This document shows positions 1 through 7,401 of a DNA stretch of 7,555 nucleotides, piece by piece. Origin of the DNA: an uncultured Treponema sp. (GTDB taxonomy: Bacteria; Spirochaetota; Spirochaetia; Treponematales; Treponemataceae); NCBI GenBank assembly GCA_905236465.1, contig CAJOQA010000219.1, positions 1-7,555 of the forward strand, read 5' to 3'. The translations under genes and the position numbers were made by a program. Each line of letters opens with the position of its first letter. Position 1 is the stretch's first letter. The notes beneath the pieces were generated by a model that was given only the letters and a program-made list of their open reading frames with translations, was not told the DNA's origin and made no database searches.

Positions 1-3
1 ACA

Positions 4-1695
4 ATGGCAAAAAAAAGCGACAATGCAACAAAAGGAGCTGCACGCGCACCACACCGCTCACTGTTTTATGCAATGGGCTACACAGAAGAAGAATTAGACC
101 GCCCCTTAGTAGGCGTTTGCTGTGCAAAAAATGAAATTATTCCCGGTCATATAGAACTTGACCGCATTGCCGCTGCCGTCAAAACAGGAATCAGCATGGC
201 AGGAGGAACCCCCATTGAATTTCCCGCTATAGGTGTTTGCGATGGCATTGCCATGGGCCATGAAGGAATGAAGTATTCATTGGTTACCAGAGAGCTCATT
301 GCCGATTCAATAGAATGTGTTGCAAAAGCCCATCAGTTCGACGCCTTGGTCCTTATCCCGAACTGCGACAAAATAGTTCCAGGTATGCTTATGGCGGCCG
401 CCCGCTTAGACTTACCTACAGTTGTAGTTTCAGGAGGGGCAATGATGCCAGGTCACTTGCCAAGTTGTGACAAGTCAAACCCCTATTCAGACAAAAACCT
501 TTCCCTTACCGATATGTTTGAGGCTGTAGGCGGACTTGCAGTTGGAAAAATAAACGAAGAGCAGCTGACGGAGCTTGAGCACTACGCCTGCCCAGGTTGC
601 GGTTCATGCTCTGGTATGTTTACCGCTAACTCCATGAACTGTCTTACAGAGGTTTTAGGCATCGGCTTACCTGGTAACGGAACAATTCCTGCCACAACAG
701 GCCGCCGCATCGCCCTTGCAAAACACGCAGGCATGGCAGTAATGGACCTTTACCGTAAGGGCATAACCGCCCGCTCCATGATGACAGCAGATTCTTTCCG
801 CAACGCAATCACAGCGGACTTAGCATTAGGCTGCTCTAGCAACACTATGCTTCACGTACCGGCCATAGCGCATGAGGCTGGAATCACCATAGACTTACAC
901 GAAGTAAACGAAATTTCAGAGCGCACCCCTAACCTCTGCCACTTAGCACCAGCCGGACACACATTCATCTGCGAACTAGACGATGCGGGCGGTGTTCAGG
1001 CAGTGCTTATGGAACTTGCTAAGCAAAACTTGATAAAAACTGACCTCATAACCGCCACAGGAAAAAGTATAGCGGAAAACATCAAGGGGGTAAAAAACCG
1101 CAACCCTGAAATTCTTCGCCCAATAGAAAATCCCTACAGCAAAACTGGTGGTCTTGCAATTCTTTTTGGAAACTTAGCCCCCAACGGCACAGTAGTAAAA
1201 AGAAGTGCCTGCGCAAAAGAACTTATGAAGCACACTGGCCCTGCCCGTGTTTTTGATGATGAAAGTGAAGCAATGGATGCCGTGCAAAAGCAGCAGATTC
1301 ATCCAGGCGATGTAGTGGTAATCCGTTATGAAGGCCCCAAGGGAGGACCTGGTATGCGCGAAATGCTAGCGGTAACTGCAGCCCTTGCAGGCCAGGGCTT
1401 AGATAAGGAAGTAGCCCTCATTACAGACGGTCGCTTCTCTGGGGCAACCAGAGGAGCTTCCCTTGGTCACTGCTCACCTGAAGCGGCGGACGGCGGCCCT
1501 ATAGCCTTGGTTCAAGAAGGGGATAAAATAACCCTAGACATGGACAATTATAAGATTCACTTAGAAGTAAGTGATGAAGAACTTGCAAAAAGAAAGGCTA
1601 CATGGAAGGCCCCTGCACCAAAAGTAACAAGCGGCTACTTAGCCCGCTACGCAAAACTTGTTTCTTCAGCAGACAAGGGCGCAATCCTACAGTAA
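4..1695 (+). CDS. ilvD: Dihydroxy-acid dehydratase
   Basis: This cytoplasmic Fe-S enzyme dehydrates 2,3-dihydroxy-isovalerate and 2,3-dihydroxy-3-methylvalerate to the 2-keto acids, the penultimate step in valine and isoleucine synthesis. The 563 residues cover the whole IlvD/Edd fold, shorter than E. coli IlvD (616) but normal for the short bacterial form. Visible motifs are the CDK..PG signature at 121-127 (cluster Cys121, and Lys123 as the expected carbamylated metal ligand), Asp80 in VCDGIAMGH, a cysteine-rich cluster motif at 196-212 with Cys202 in GSCSGMFTAN, and the second family signature ALITDGRFSGAT at 471-482 with the expected catalytic Ser479. Gly48 replaces the first cluster cysteine of the oxygen-stable [2Fe-2S] class, so a labile E. 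coli-like cluster is inferred. The start at 4 matches family N-termini (the RAPHRSL stretch follows at 14-20), but only three bases lie upstream, so its ribosome site and promoter cannot be judged. A strong terminator follows. Confidence 0.97.
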   Translation: MAKKSDNATKGAARAPHRSLFYAMGYTEEELDRPLVGVCCAKNEIIPGHIELDRIAAAVKTGISMAGGTPIEFPAIGVCDGIAMGHEGMKYSLVTRELIADSIECVAKAHQFDALVLIPNCDKIVPGMLMAAARLDLPTVVVSGGAMMPGHLPSCDKSNPYSDKNLSLTDMFEAVGGLAVGKINEEQLTELEHYACPGCGSCSGMFTANSMNCLTEVLGIGLPGNGTIPATTGRRIALAKHAGMAVMDLYRKGITARSMMTADSFRNAITADLALGCSSNTMLHVPAIAHEAGITIDLHEVNEISERTPNLCHLAPAGHTFICELDDAGGVQAVLMELAKQNLIKTDLITATGKSIAENIKGVKNRNPEILRPIENPYSKTGGLAILFGNLAPNGTVVKRSACAKELMKHTGPARVFDDESEAMDAVQKQQIHPGDVVVIRYEGPKGGPGMREMLAVTAALAGQGLDKEVALITDGRFSGATRGASLGHCSPEAADGGPIALVQEGDKITLDMDNYKIHLEVSDEELAKRKATWKAPAPKVTSGYLARYAKLVSSADKGAILQ

Positions 1696-1702
1696 CCGTA
1701 CA

Positions 1703-1755
1703 AGCTCGTTCCCCAAAGCCTTGCCTAGGGGAACGGCTACTTTATTAGTTTTTTT
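1703..1755 (+). terminator. Rho-independent terminator of ilvD
   Basis: A perfect 8-bp stem pairs CGTTCCCC (1707-1714) with GGGGAACG (1728-1735). Three more pairs (AGC 1703-1705 with GCT 1736-1738) extend it past a single bulged T at 1706, and the loop is 13 bases. A T-rich tail (1741-1755) ends in seven T. It begins eight bases after the ilvD stop codon. The tail overlaps the stop codon of pgi, which runs the opposite way. On the minus strand the hairpin is not followed by a T tract, so it is a poorer terminator for pgi, although the stem may still slow convergent transcription. Confidence 0.85.
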
Positions 1756-3337
1756 ATATCAGCAAATCAGCATAAGCCTGCAAAGTCTTTTCCATCTTGC
1801 CGGAAAGAACTGCCTTAGCCAAAGTCTTACCTAACTGAACACCCTCTTGGTCAAATGAATTTACATTCCAAATAAAGCCCTGGAACATAACCTTATTTTC
1901 GTAGTGGGCAAGCAAGGCACCTAAGCTTTCAGGAGTCAGGCTTTTACCATAGATTAAAGAAGAAGGTCTTTCACCAGCAAAGAATTTGTTGGGATTCTCA
2001 TCATCTTTACCCAAAGCAAAAGCTACAATCTGGGCGGTAACATTTGCGCACAACTTTTTCTGGCTTGTTGAATCCTGAATCACAACATCTTTTCCAGTCT
2101 GGTTTTCCTTGAATGCAATAAACTGCAAAGGAATAATATTTGTTCCCTGATGCAAAAGCTGATAGAATGAATGTTGGCCGTTTGTACCAGGCTCACCAAA
2201 AATTACAGGGCCCGTTACATAATCAACAGCCTTACCAAAGCGGTTGACGCTCTTTCCGTTAGACTCCATGTCAAGCTGCTGCAAATGGGCAGGGAAGCGA
2301 CTCAATGCCTGTGAATAAGGAAGAATTGCAGTAGAAGGCAAGCCCATAACATTGCGCTCATAAAAACCAATTAAAGCATCCATAAGGGCTGGGTTCTTAA
2401 ATATATCAGCCTGACTGTCAATCTTATCTTCTTCAGCAGCCCCATTAAGGAAAGCAGCGAAAACATCAGGTCCAAAAGCTAGGCTAAGAACTGCCCCGCC
2501 TACAGCGCTCGTAGAAGAATAGCGGCCACCGATAAAATCATCCATAAAGAAAGCGGCCATGTAGTCAGGATTCTTTGCAAGAGGGCTTGTTTCGCTAGTA
2601 ACAGCAATCATATGCTTGCCGATTTCAAGGCCAGCATTTTTAAGACAATCTTTAACAAAAGACTCATTTGTCAAAGTCTCAAGGGTTGTTCCAGACTTAG
2701 ACACAAGTATGAAAATAGTCTTAGAAACGTCAATAGAATTCAAGACAGAAACTGCATCGTCAGGGTCAACATTAGAAATAAAGTGGGCTTCCATCTTAAA
2801 AGTATTATGAGCCTTTGCCCAGTTCTCAAGGGCCAAGTACATGGCACGGGGGCCTAAATCAGAACCACCGATTCCAATCTGGCAGACTGTTGTATACTTC
2901 TCGCCCTTTTCATTTACAATTTTCCCTGAATGAACCTTCTGCGCAAAATCAGCTATTTTTTTCTGCTGCTCTATATAGAAATCTCTTTTGTTAACGCCGT
3001 CAACAATAACATCCTTTCCCAACTGACCACGGGTAAGCTGGTGCAAGACAAGGCGCTTTTCCCCTGTATTAATAATCTCGCCATTGTAAAGCTCTTCATA
3101 TTTTTCTACAAGCTGAGCCTCTTTTGCTAAGTCAGCAAGCACAGCCAAGCTTTCGTCACTTACAGCCTTTGCAGCATAATTATAAGTAAGTCCGCCCCCC
3201 ATCTTAATATTAAATTTAGACACTCTGCTAGGACCATTTTCTGATCCTAAAACTTTCTTTAAAGAAACAGGGCTTACATTCTCAAGTTTCTTAAAACTTG
3301 CCAACTCATTCAGATTTTTCCAAGTGATATCTGCCAT
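1754..3337 (-). CDS. pgi: Glucose-6-phosphate isomerase
   Basis: The enzyme interconverts glucose-6-phosphate and fructose-6-phosphate in glycolysis and gluconeogenesis, in the cytoplasm and usually as a dimer. It has 527 residues, slightly shorter than E. coli Pgi (549), with both SIS sugar-isomerase lobes present. Visible landmarks are the phosphate-binding GIGGSDLGPR at 155-164, SKSGTT at 213-218, family signature 1 around DDFIGGRYSSTSAVG (266-280), the catalytic Glu358 in QLDMESNGKS, His389 in GTNGQHSF, and signature 2 FDQEGVQLGK (495-504) with the active-site Lys504. No key residue is missing. The ATG at 3337 is supported by a GAGAGG Shine-Dalgarno site (3346-3351) with an 8-base spacer. 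It ends against the ilvD terminator, convergent with ilvD. The gap to the upstream cyclase gene is 43 bases and contains a promoter, so it can be expressed alone. No good terminator for pgi itself is seen. Confidence 0.97.
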   Translation of the reverse strand: MADITWKNLNELASFKKLENVSPVSLKKVLGSENGPSRVSKFNIKMGGGLTYNYAAKAVSDESLAVLADLAKEAQLVEKYEELYNGEIINTGEKRLVLHQLTRGQLGKDVIVDGVNKRDFYIEQQKKIADFAQKVHSGKIVNEKGEKYTTVCQIGIGGSDLGPRAMYLALENWAKAHNTFKMEAHFISNVDPDDAVSVLNSIDVSKTIFILVSKSGTTLETLTNESFVKDCLKNAGLEIGKHMIAVTSETSPLAKNPDYMAAFFMDDFIGGRYSSTSAVGGAVLSLAFGPDVFAAFLNGAAEEDKIDSQADIFKNPALMDALIGFYERNVMGLPSTAILPYSQALSRFPAHLQQLDMESNGKSVNRFGKAVDYVTGPVIFGEPGTNGQHSFYQLLHQGTNIIPLQFIAFKENQTGKDVVIQDSTSQKKLCANVTAQIVAFALGKDDENPNKFFAGERPSSLIYGKSLTPESLGALLAHYENKVMFQGFIWNVNSFDQEGVQLGKTLAKAVLSGKMEKTLQAYADLLI

Positions 3338-3361
3338 CTTTTTAGCCTCTCAAATAAGAAA

Positions 3362-3397
3362 TTACATGATTATATCATATTCAAAGATAATTTTCTA
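3362..3397 (-). promoter_or_regulatory. pgi promoter (extended -10)
   Basis: On the minus strand a perfect TATAAT (plus positions 3369-3374) is preceded by TG and one base, giving an extended -10. A 17-base spacer separates it from TAGAAA (3392-3397), a 4/6 match to the -35 consensus that lies inside the last codons of the upstream cyclase gene. Transcription would begin near 3362 and give a leader of about 25 bases that includes the Shine-Dalgarno site. The -10 sits inside a short palindrome, ATGAT-TAT-ATCAT (3366-3378), which could be a small operator but is AT-rich and may be chance. Confidence 0.6.
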
Positions 3398-4454
3398 CTA
3401 GCTGATTTTTTCCGTGCTGCTTACCCCAGTAAAGACTTTCATCTGCCTTTTGTATAACAGACAAAACACTATCCCCACTAGCAGGAGTTGCAATGCCCGC
3501 TGTCATAGTCACAGGGATATGGTGACTGTCATAGTCAAAATCATAGTTTCTAACCTTTTCCAAAACCTTCAGGACTAGGCTTTTACCGCAAAGGCCTTCA
3601 TACTCGTCCTCTGCACAAGACTGAACAATAAGAAATTCTTCTCCACCCCACCTACAAACATGGGAAAGCTTAGTTTTCGCAGTTATTTCTTTCATTAACC
3701 TTGCAATAGTCTTAAGAACATAATCTCCAGCGTTATGTCCATAGGTATCGTTTATCTGCTTAAAGTCGTCAATGTCCAAAATGGAAATATAGCAGGAATT
3801 TTTGCTTTGGGAAGCTTTTTTTTCCTCGCACATTCCATTAAGGATTTCATTCATCTTGTGCCTGTTAAAAAGCTGGGTCAACTCATCATAGTCAGCAAGT
3901 TCATGCAGGCTGCGTTCAGAAGACAAGGCTCCCCTGGAAAAATTCATCAGAGATAATATTATAAGGGCCAGGGAAAGCATCCCGTTCGCAAAATACAAGT
4001 AGCGGAAGGTGTAGCTTACATCATAAAAAGGGGTAAAATAATATGAAAATACACTTAAAAATAAGAAAATGAAGGCTGCGCCAAAAGTAACAAGCTGGAC
4101 AAAAACATTCATCCCCTTTATATCACTATAAATGTATTTAGTATAATGAATTACCCCTATCATTGCAAAGTTGTAGAGGGCAAAGCCACTGTCCCAGCCG
4201 CAACAGATTGTAGCTGCTATAAGGTGTAATAGAACTTCCAAAACTGTCAAGATTAGAAACACGCGGACATATTTCTTTTTAATCACATAAAAATTTACAA
4301 GGTAAAGGCTTACGCTGCCAATATTAAAATAAAACATGAAAGTTACCTGGCAAAAATAAAAAAACAAAAGCAAACTGGTATGGACAAAAAACATTGCCCA
4401 GTTTAGAAGAGTTGCTATTTTTGAAAAGTCCTTGATTTTGTCAAATTCTTCCAT
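3381..4454 (-). CDS. Membrane-bound GGDEF diguanylate cyclase
   Basis: This is predicted to make c-di-GMP from two GTP at the inner membrane. Of 357 residues, roughly 12-172 form about six hydrophobic segments (near 15-36, 38-58, 62-84, 90-106, 117-139, 150-172) with little loop sequence. I cannot assign this sensor region to a named family. A short linker leads to a complete GGDEF domain from about 185 to the end: DELTQLFNRH at 190-199, the metal ligand Asp227 and guanine-contacting Asn235 in LDIDDFKQIND, Asp244, and the active-site RWGGEEF at 268-274. The inhibitory RxxD site expected at 261-264 reads TKLS, so classical product inhibition is probably absent. No EAL domain is present. The start is fixed from upstream by an in-frame TAG two codons before the ATG. 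No Shine-Dalgarno site lies at a usable distance (GGAAG is about 14 bases away), and a promoter ends just before the ATG. No terminator separates it from pgi. Confidence 0.93.
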   Translation of the reverse strand: MEEFDKIKDFSKIATLLNWAMFFVHTSLLLFFYFCQVTFMFYFNIGSVSLYLVNFYVIKKKYVRVFLILTVLEVLLHLIAATICCGWDSGFALYNFAMIGVIHYTKYIYSDIKGMNVFVQLVTFGAAFIFLFLSVFSYYFTPFYDVSYTFRYLYFANGMLSLALIILSLMNFSRGALSSERSLHELADYDELTQLFNRHKMNEILNGMCEEKKASQSKNSCYISILDIDDFKQINDTYGHNAGDYVLKTIARLMKEITAKTKLSHVCRWGGEEFLIVQSCAEDEYEGLCGKSLVLKVLEKVRNYDFDYDSHHIPVTMTAGIATPASGDSVLSVIQKADESLYWGKQHGKNQLVENYL

Positions 4455-4462
4455 TTTCTATA

Positions 4463-4491
4463 ATGATACTTCCAAACTAGGCAAATTTCAA
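4463..4491 (-). promoter_or_regulatory. Proximal promoter of the cyclase gene, possibly leaderless
   Basis: The minus strand shows TTGAAA (plus positions 4486-4491, 5/6 match), a 17-base spacer and TATCAT (4463-4468, 5/6 match). Only eight bases separate the -10 from the ATG, so the predicted start falls at the last bases before the ATG or on its A. The gene has no well-placed Shine-Dalgarno site, which agrees with a leaderless or near-leaderless message. The AT-rich context makes chance matches common. Confidence 0.45.
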
Positions 4492-4503
4492 TAGTATTTT
4501 TAA

Positions 4504-4512
4504 ATTATAACA
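4504..4512 (-). promoter_or_regulatory. Alternative extended -10 upstream of the cyclase gene
   Basis: A perfect TATAAT (plus positions 4504-4509) is preceded by TG plus one base (4510-4512), an extended -10 on the minus strand. No recognisable -35 lies 16-18 bases upstream. If used, it gives a leader of about 40 bases that still lacks a properly spaced Shine-Dalgarno site. It competes with the proximal promoter as the explanation for expression of this gene. Confidence 0.35.
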
Positions 4513-4528
4513 AAAATTATTGATATAA

Positions 4529-4565
4529 AAGACCTATTATGCAAACTTGTCACAAGAGCTTCGCA
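4529..4565 (-). terminator. Possible weak terminator of lon
   Basis: Downstream of the lon stop, the minus strand folds as TGCGAA (plus positions 4560-4565) with TTTGCA (4540-4545), including one G-U pair. An inner CTTG/CAAG stem has a three-base loop and a three-base bulge on one side. A short TCTTTT follows about nine bases later. The T tract is short and detached, so termination may be inefficient. Confidence 0.35.
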
Positions 4566-4573
4566 CAGTCCCA

Positions 4574-7219
4574 TCAGAAAACAGCTTCCATAACCTCCTC
4601 AACCCTGCTGACAGGAATAAAGGTTAAACCTTCCTTAACATGGCTAGGAATCTCTTCCAAATCCCTTTCGTTAGCCTTAGGAATTATAATAGTCTTAATT
4701 TTGTTGCGCTTAGCGGCAACGGTTTTTTCCCTAAGTCCACCAATAGGGAGAACCTGCCCTGTAAGGCTCAATTCCCCTGTCATAGCAAGGTTTGCCTTTA
4801 TCTTCTTATTCTTTAAGAGAGAGATAAAAGTTGTGGCCATTGTAATACCGGCAGAAGGACCGTCTTTAGGGGTTGCCCCTTCAGGAATGTGCAGGTGGAT
4901 AATATTTTTTTCAAACCAGTCAACGTCCTTGATGCCCTTTTCTATAGCATACCTCTTTGACCAGTTCATGGCGATCTTGGCACTTTCCTGCATTACATCG
5001 CCCATTTGCCCTGTAAGAACCAAGCCACCCTTTTCGCTTGCAAAAGAAATACTTTCCAAAAGGAGGGTATCTCCCCCCATACTTGTCCAAGCCAAGCCTA
5101 TTGCAGTTCCAGGTATTGAAGCAGTCTTAATCTGACTTTCATCAAATACAGCCTTACCCAAATACTTCCTGACTTCCGCAACATCAATAGAAAACTTCTT
5201 TTTTGCAAAAACAGCCTTAATAGTAGCGGCATCTTGGTCAGAGACCTTCTTTATAGCTTCTTTTAAGGCTGCTTCTTTTTGGGCTCTTGAGTTTTCTTCT
5301 ACCTCAACATTCGCTTCTGGAGAAACCACTTCATCCACAATGCCTGCGGAATCAAGTCCTTGCGATTTTTCATCGAACTTTTTCTTTGGAACAGTATTAG
5401 TAGAAGAAAGGGGCTTTACTATACCGTCCGGAATATCCTCGATAGTAGGGACCTTCACTTTTTCGTGGGTCTTCTCATATTCAGCTATTTCTTCTTTTAC
5501 CAGCTTACGCACAATCTTGTCCACGCACTTCTCATAGTTACGCACACCCGCCTCTCGGGCATATTCACTGGCAATTAAAGCGAAAGCTGCCTTTGTAAAC
5601 TTAACCTGGCTCTTTTTAAGACCATTTTTTTCTAGGTTCTTTGGCAAAAGATACTTAGAAGCAATCTGAATCTTTTCCTGATCTATATAACCGGAAAGTT
5701 CAATAATCTCTGCCCTATCGCGCAAGGGGCCTGGAATTGTGTCCAAAGTATTTGCTGTTAAAATAAAGAAAACATTGCTTAAATCAAAGGGCAAGTCCAA
5801 GTATGTGTCACGGAATGCAACGTTTTGCTCGGGGTCTAAAACCTCAAGCAGAGCCGCGGAAGGGTCTCCTTGGGCAGAAGCATTCATCTTATCGATTTCG
5901 TCAATCATAAAAACAGGGGACTTACTTTTTGTAATCTTAAGCCCTTCAAGGATCTGACCAGGAACAGCACCAATGTAAGTCCTGCGGTGACCCTTTATGT
6001 TTCCCTCATCATGCTCACCGCCAACACTAAAGCGGTAGAAGGGTTTGTTCATGGCACGGGCTATAGACCGCCCGACACTGGTTTTTCCAACCCCTGGCGG
6101 ACCTACAAGAATTAGAACCGACCCCTTACCATCATGCTTCAGGCGTCTGACTGCCAAATATTCAAGAATACGTTTCTTTACATCTTCAAGCCCATAATGG
6201 TCTTCATCAAGTTTTTTTGCAGCATCTTCAAGATTATAAATCTCCGGGCTAGTATCGTTCCAAGGCAAAGAGGCAACAAGCTGAAGATAGTTTCTAATCA
6301 TATTATATTCAGGTTCATGGGGATCAATCATCTGAAATTTTTCAAGCTCATTGTAAACGGTCTCCTTGACCTCCCCTGTAAAATGAAACGAGTCAATTTT
6401 TGCCTTAAACTTTTGATAATCTGAAGTCTTTGGATCTGATGAAATTCCCAGTTCTTCTTGAATTGACTTCAGCTCTTCCCGCAAGAAGTATTCCCGCTGA
6501 TTGCTTTCAACCCTTTCATTCAATTCATTTTGAATTTTCTTTTGAACCCTAAGAATTTCCTGTTCTTTCTTAATATAAACTAAAACTTGCTCCATGCGCT
6601 CACGCACATTTAGAGTCTCGAGAACCTTTTGCTGCTCCTCTTTTTCAATATTCAGAATCGAGGTAATAAAGTCAGCAATTTTTCCAGGATGGTCAATGTT
6701 TACCATGTTAAGCCTCATTTCCTCGCTGAACATGGGGTTATTTTCGCTAATCTCCTTCATCTCGCTGATTAAAGCCCTAGTTAAAGCCTTTACTTCAAAA
6801 GTATCTCCACCTTCGTCATCCAAGTATTCAACGGCTGCCACCATAGGAACTGAAGCTGAGAGAGTCTTACGTATTTTAAAGCGGGCAATTGTAGAAACAA
6901 AGACATTAATTCCTCCATCCGGAAGATTGATCTTCTTAATGATTCTTGCCACAGTGCCCACATCGTATACATCTGCCATTGTAGGCTTTTCCACATCATT
7001 TTTGAGCATTATAATACCAAGGAAACCGTCCCCCTCATAAGCTTCTTCAACAACCTTGGTATCATCAGAATTATTTATCATCAGAGGGGTAAAAATTCCA
7101 GGAAAAATAGGTCTTCCACCAATCGGAATTATAAAAAGTTTATTAGGAAGTTCCATCTCAGCCGGAAGTCCAGGAATTCCAGCAGCAGAGTTTTTTTCAT
7201 TATCTTTATTGCTTTTCAT
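4574..7219 (-). CDS. lon: ATP-dependent Lon protease
   Basis: Lon is a cytoplasmic homohexameric AAA+ serine protease that degrades misfolded and selected regulatory proteins. The 881 residues comprise an N-terminal LON substrate domain (about 24-215), a helical coiled-coil region (about 216-310), the AAA+ module and a C-terminal protease domain (about 700-881). The AAA+ module shows Walker A GPPGVGKT 373-380, Walker B VFMIDEID 436-443, sensor-1 Asn490, Arg finger Arg502 and sensor-2 Arg560. The Ser-Lys dyad is Ser789 in KDGPSAG and Lys832 in REKTVAAKR, 43 residues apart as in E. coli. Compared with E. coli (784 residues), about 92 extra residues lie between sensor-2 and the catalytic serine. 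They form a charged linker at roughly 585-675, and there is also a 22-residue N-terminal extension. The ATG at 7219 has only an AGG one base upstream, too close for normal use. Met22 (7156) is an alternative start but also lacks a ribosome site. A promoter ends seven bases before the first ATG. Confidence 0.97.
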   Translation of the reverse strand: MKSNKDNEKNSAAGIPGLPAEMELPNKLFIIPIGGRPIFPGIFTPLMINNSDDTKVVEEAYEGDGFLGIIMLKNDVEKPTMADVYDVGTVARIIKKINLPDGGINVFVSTIARFKIRKTLSASVPMVAAVEYLDDEGGDTFEVKALTRALISEMKEISENNPMFSEEMRLNMVNIDHPGKIADFITSILNIEKEEQQKVLETLNVRERMEQVLVYIKKEQEILRVQKKIQNELNERVESNQREYFLREELKSIQEELGISSDPKTSDYQKFKAKIDSFHFTGEVKETVYNELEKFQMIDPHEPEYNMIRNYLQLVASLPWNDTSPEIYNLEDAAKKLDEDHYGLEDVKKRILEYLAVRRLKHDGKGSVLILVGPPGVGKTSVGRSIARAMNKPFYRFSVGGEHDEGNIKGHRRTYIGAVPGQILEGLKITKSKSPVFMIDEIDKMNASAQGDPSAALLEVLDPEQNVAFRDTYLDLPFDLSNVFFILTANTLDTIPGPLRDRAEIIELSGYIDQEKIQIASKYLLPKNLEKNGLKKSQVKFTKAAFALIASEYAREAGVRNYEKCVDKIVRKLVKEEIAEYEKTHEKVKVPTIEDIPDGIVKPLSSTNTVPKKKFDEKSQGLDSAGIVDEVVSPEANVEVEENSRAQKEAALKEAIKKVSDQDAATIKAVFAKKKFSIDVAEVRKYLGKAVFDESQIKTASIPGTAIGLAWTSMGGDTLLLESISFASEKGGLVLTGQMGDVMQESAKIAMNWSKRYAIEKGIKDVDWFEKNIIHLHIPEGATPKDGPSAGITMATTFISLLKNKKIKANLAMTGELSLTGQVLPIGGLREKTVAAKRNKIKTIIIPKANERDLEEIPSHVKEGLTFIPVSRVEEVMEAVF

Positions 7220-7226
7220 ACCTAAT

Positions 7227-7263
7227 AATATAATGCAAAATCAATAAAAAGACAAACTTTTTT
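7227..7263 (-). promoter_or_regulatory. lon promoter, possibly leaderless
   Basis: The minus strand carries TTGTCT (plus positions 7250-7255, 4/6 match), a 17-base spacer and TATATT (7227-7232, 5/6 match). A run of six A (7258-7263) just upstream of the -35 resembles an UP element. Only seven bases lie between the -10 and the lon ATG, so transcription should start at or one base before the ATG. No CIRCE-type heat-shock repeat is visible nearby. Confidence 0.5.
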
Positions 7264-7309
7264 GAGGCTCCCCTAAATATCATTTCACCTACCCGAAGAT
7301 TGCCAAAGA

Positions 7310-7340
7310 GAGGAAAATCCATGTGTGTTATGGATTCCTC
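7310..7340. repeat. Perfect-stem hairpin, likely dispersed intergenic repeat
   Basis: GAGG (7310-7313) and AATCCAT (7316-7322) pair with ATGGATT (7330-7336) and CCTC (7337-7340) around a 7-base loop. This makes 11 pairs with a bulged AA at 7314-7315. The right flank, reading to about 7357, has the look of short dispersed repeats found between genes (GGATTCC ... GGAATGAC). No T tract follows on either strand, so it is not a standard terminator. Repeat status is inferred because only one copy is visible here. Confidence 0.5.
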
Positions 7341-7401
7341 AAGAAAGTTGGAATGACATGAAGATTTGTAAAGTTATTCTGCATGCGCTAAGCCGCCATC
7401 C

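Noticed and set aside
1703..1755. A bidirectional terminator serving both ilvD and pgi
   Set aside because: The stem is followed by T-rich sequence only on the plus strand. On the minus strand the bases after the stem are not a T tract.
4539..5135. 198-codon open frame on the plus strand opposite the end of lon
   Set aside because: It lies almost wholly antisense to the conserved Lon protease domain, has no ribosome site, and its protein looks like low-complexity antisense translation.
6594..7040. 148-codon open frame on the plus strand opposite the start of lon
   Set aside because: It is antisense to the Lon N-terminal domain, with no recognisable motif, promoter or ribosome site.
3381..7219. 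A functional operon linking lon and the diguanylate cyclase
   Set aside because: They share strand and order, but 119 bases with promoters and a possible terminator separate them. No functional link is visible, so neighbourhood alone does not support a system.
7310..7340. The hairpin as a heat-shock CIRCE operator for lon
   Set aside because: The arms do not match the known CIRCE arms, and the loop is 7 rather than 9 bases.
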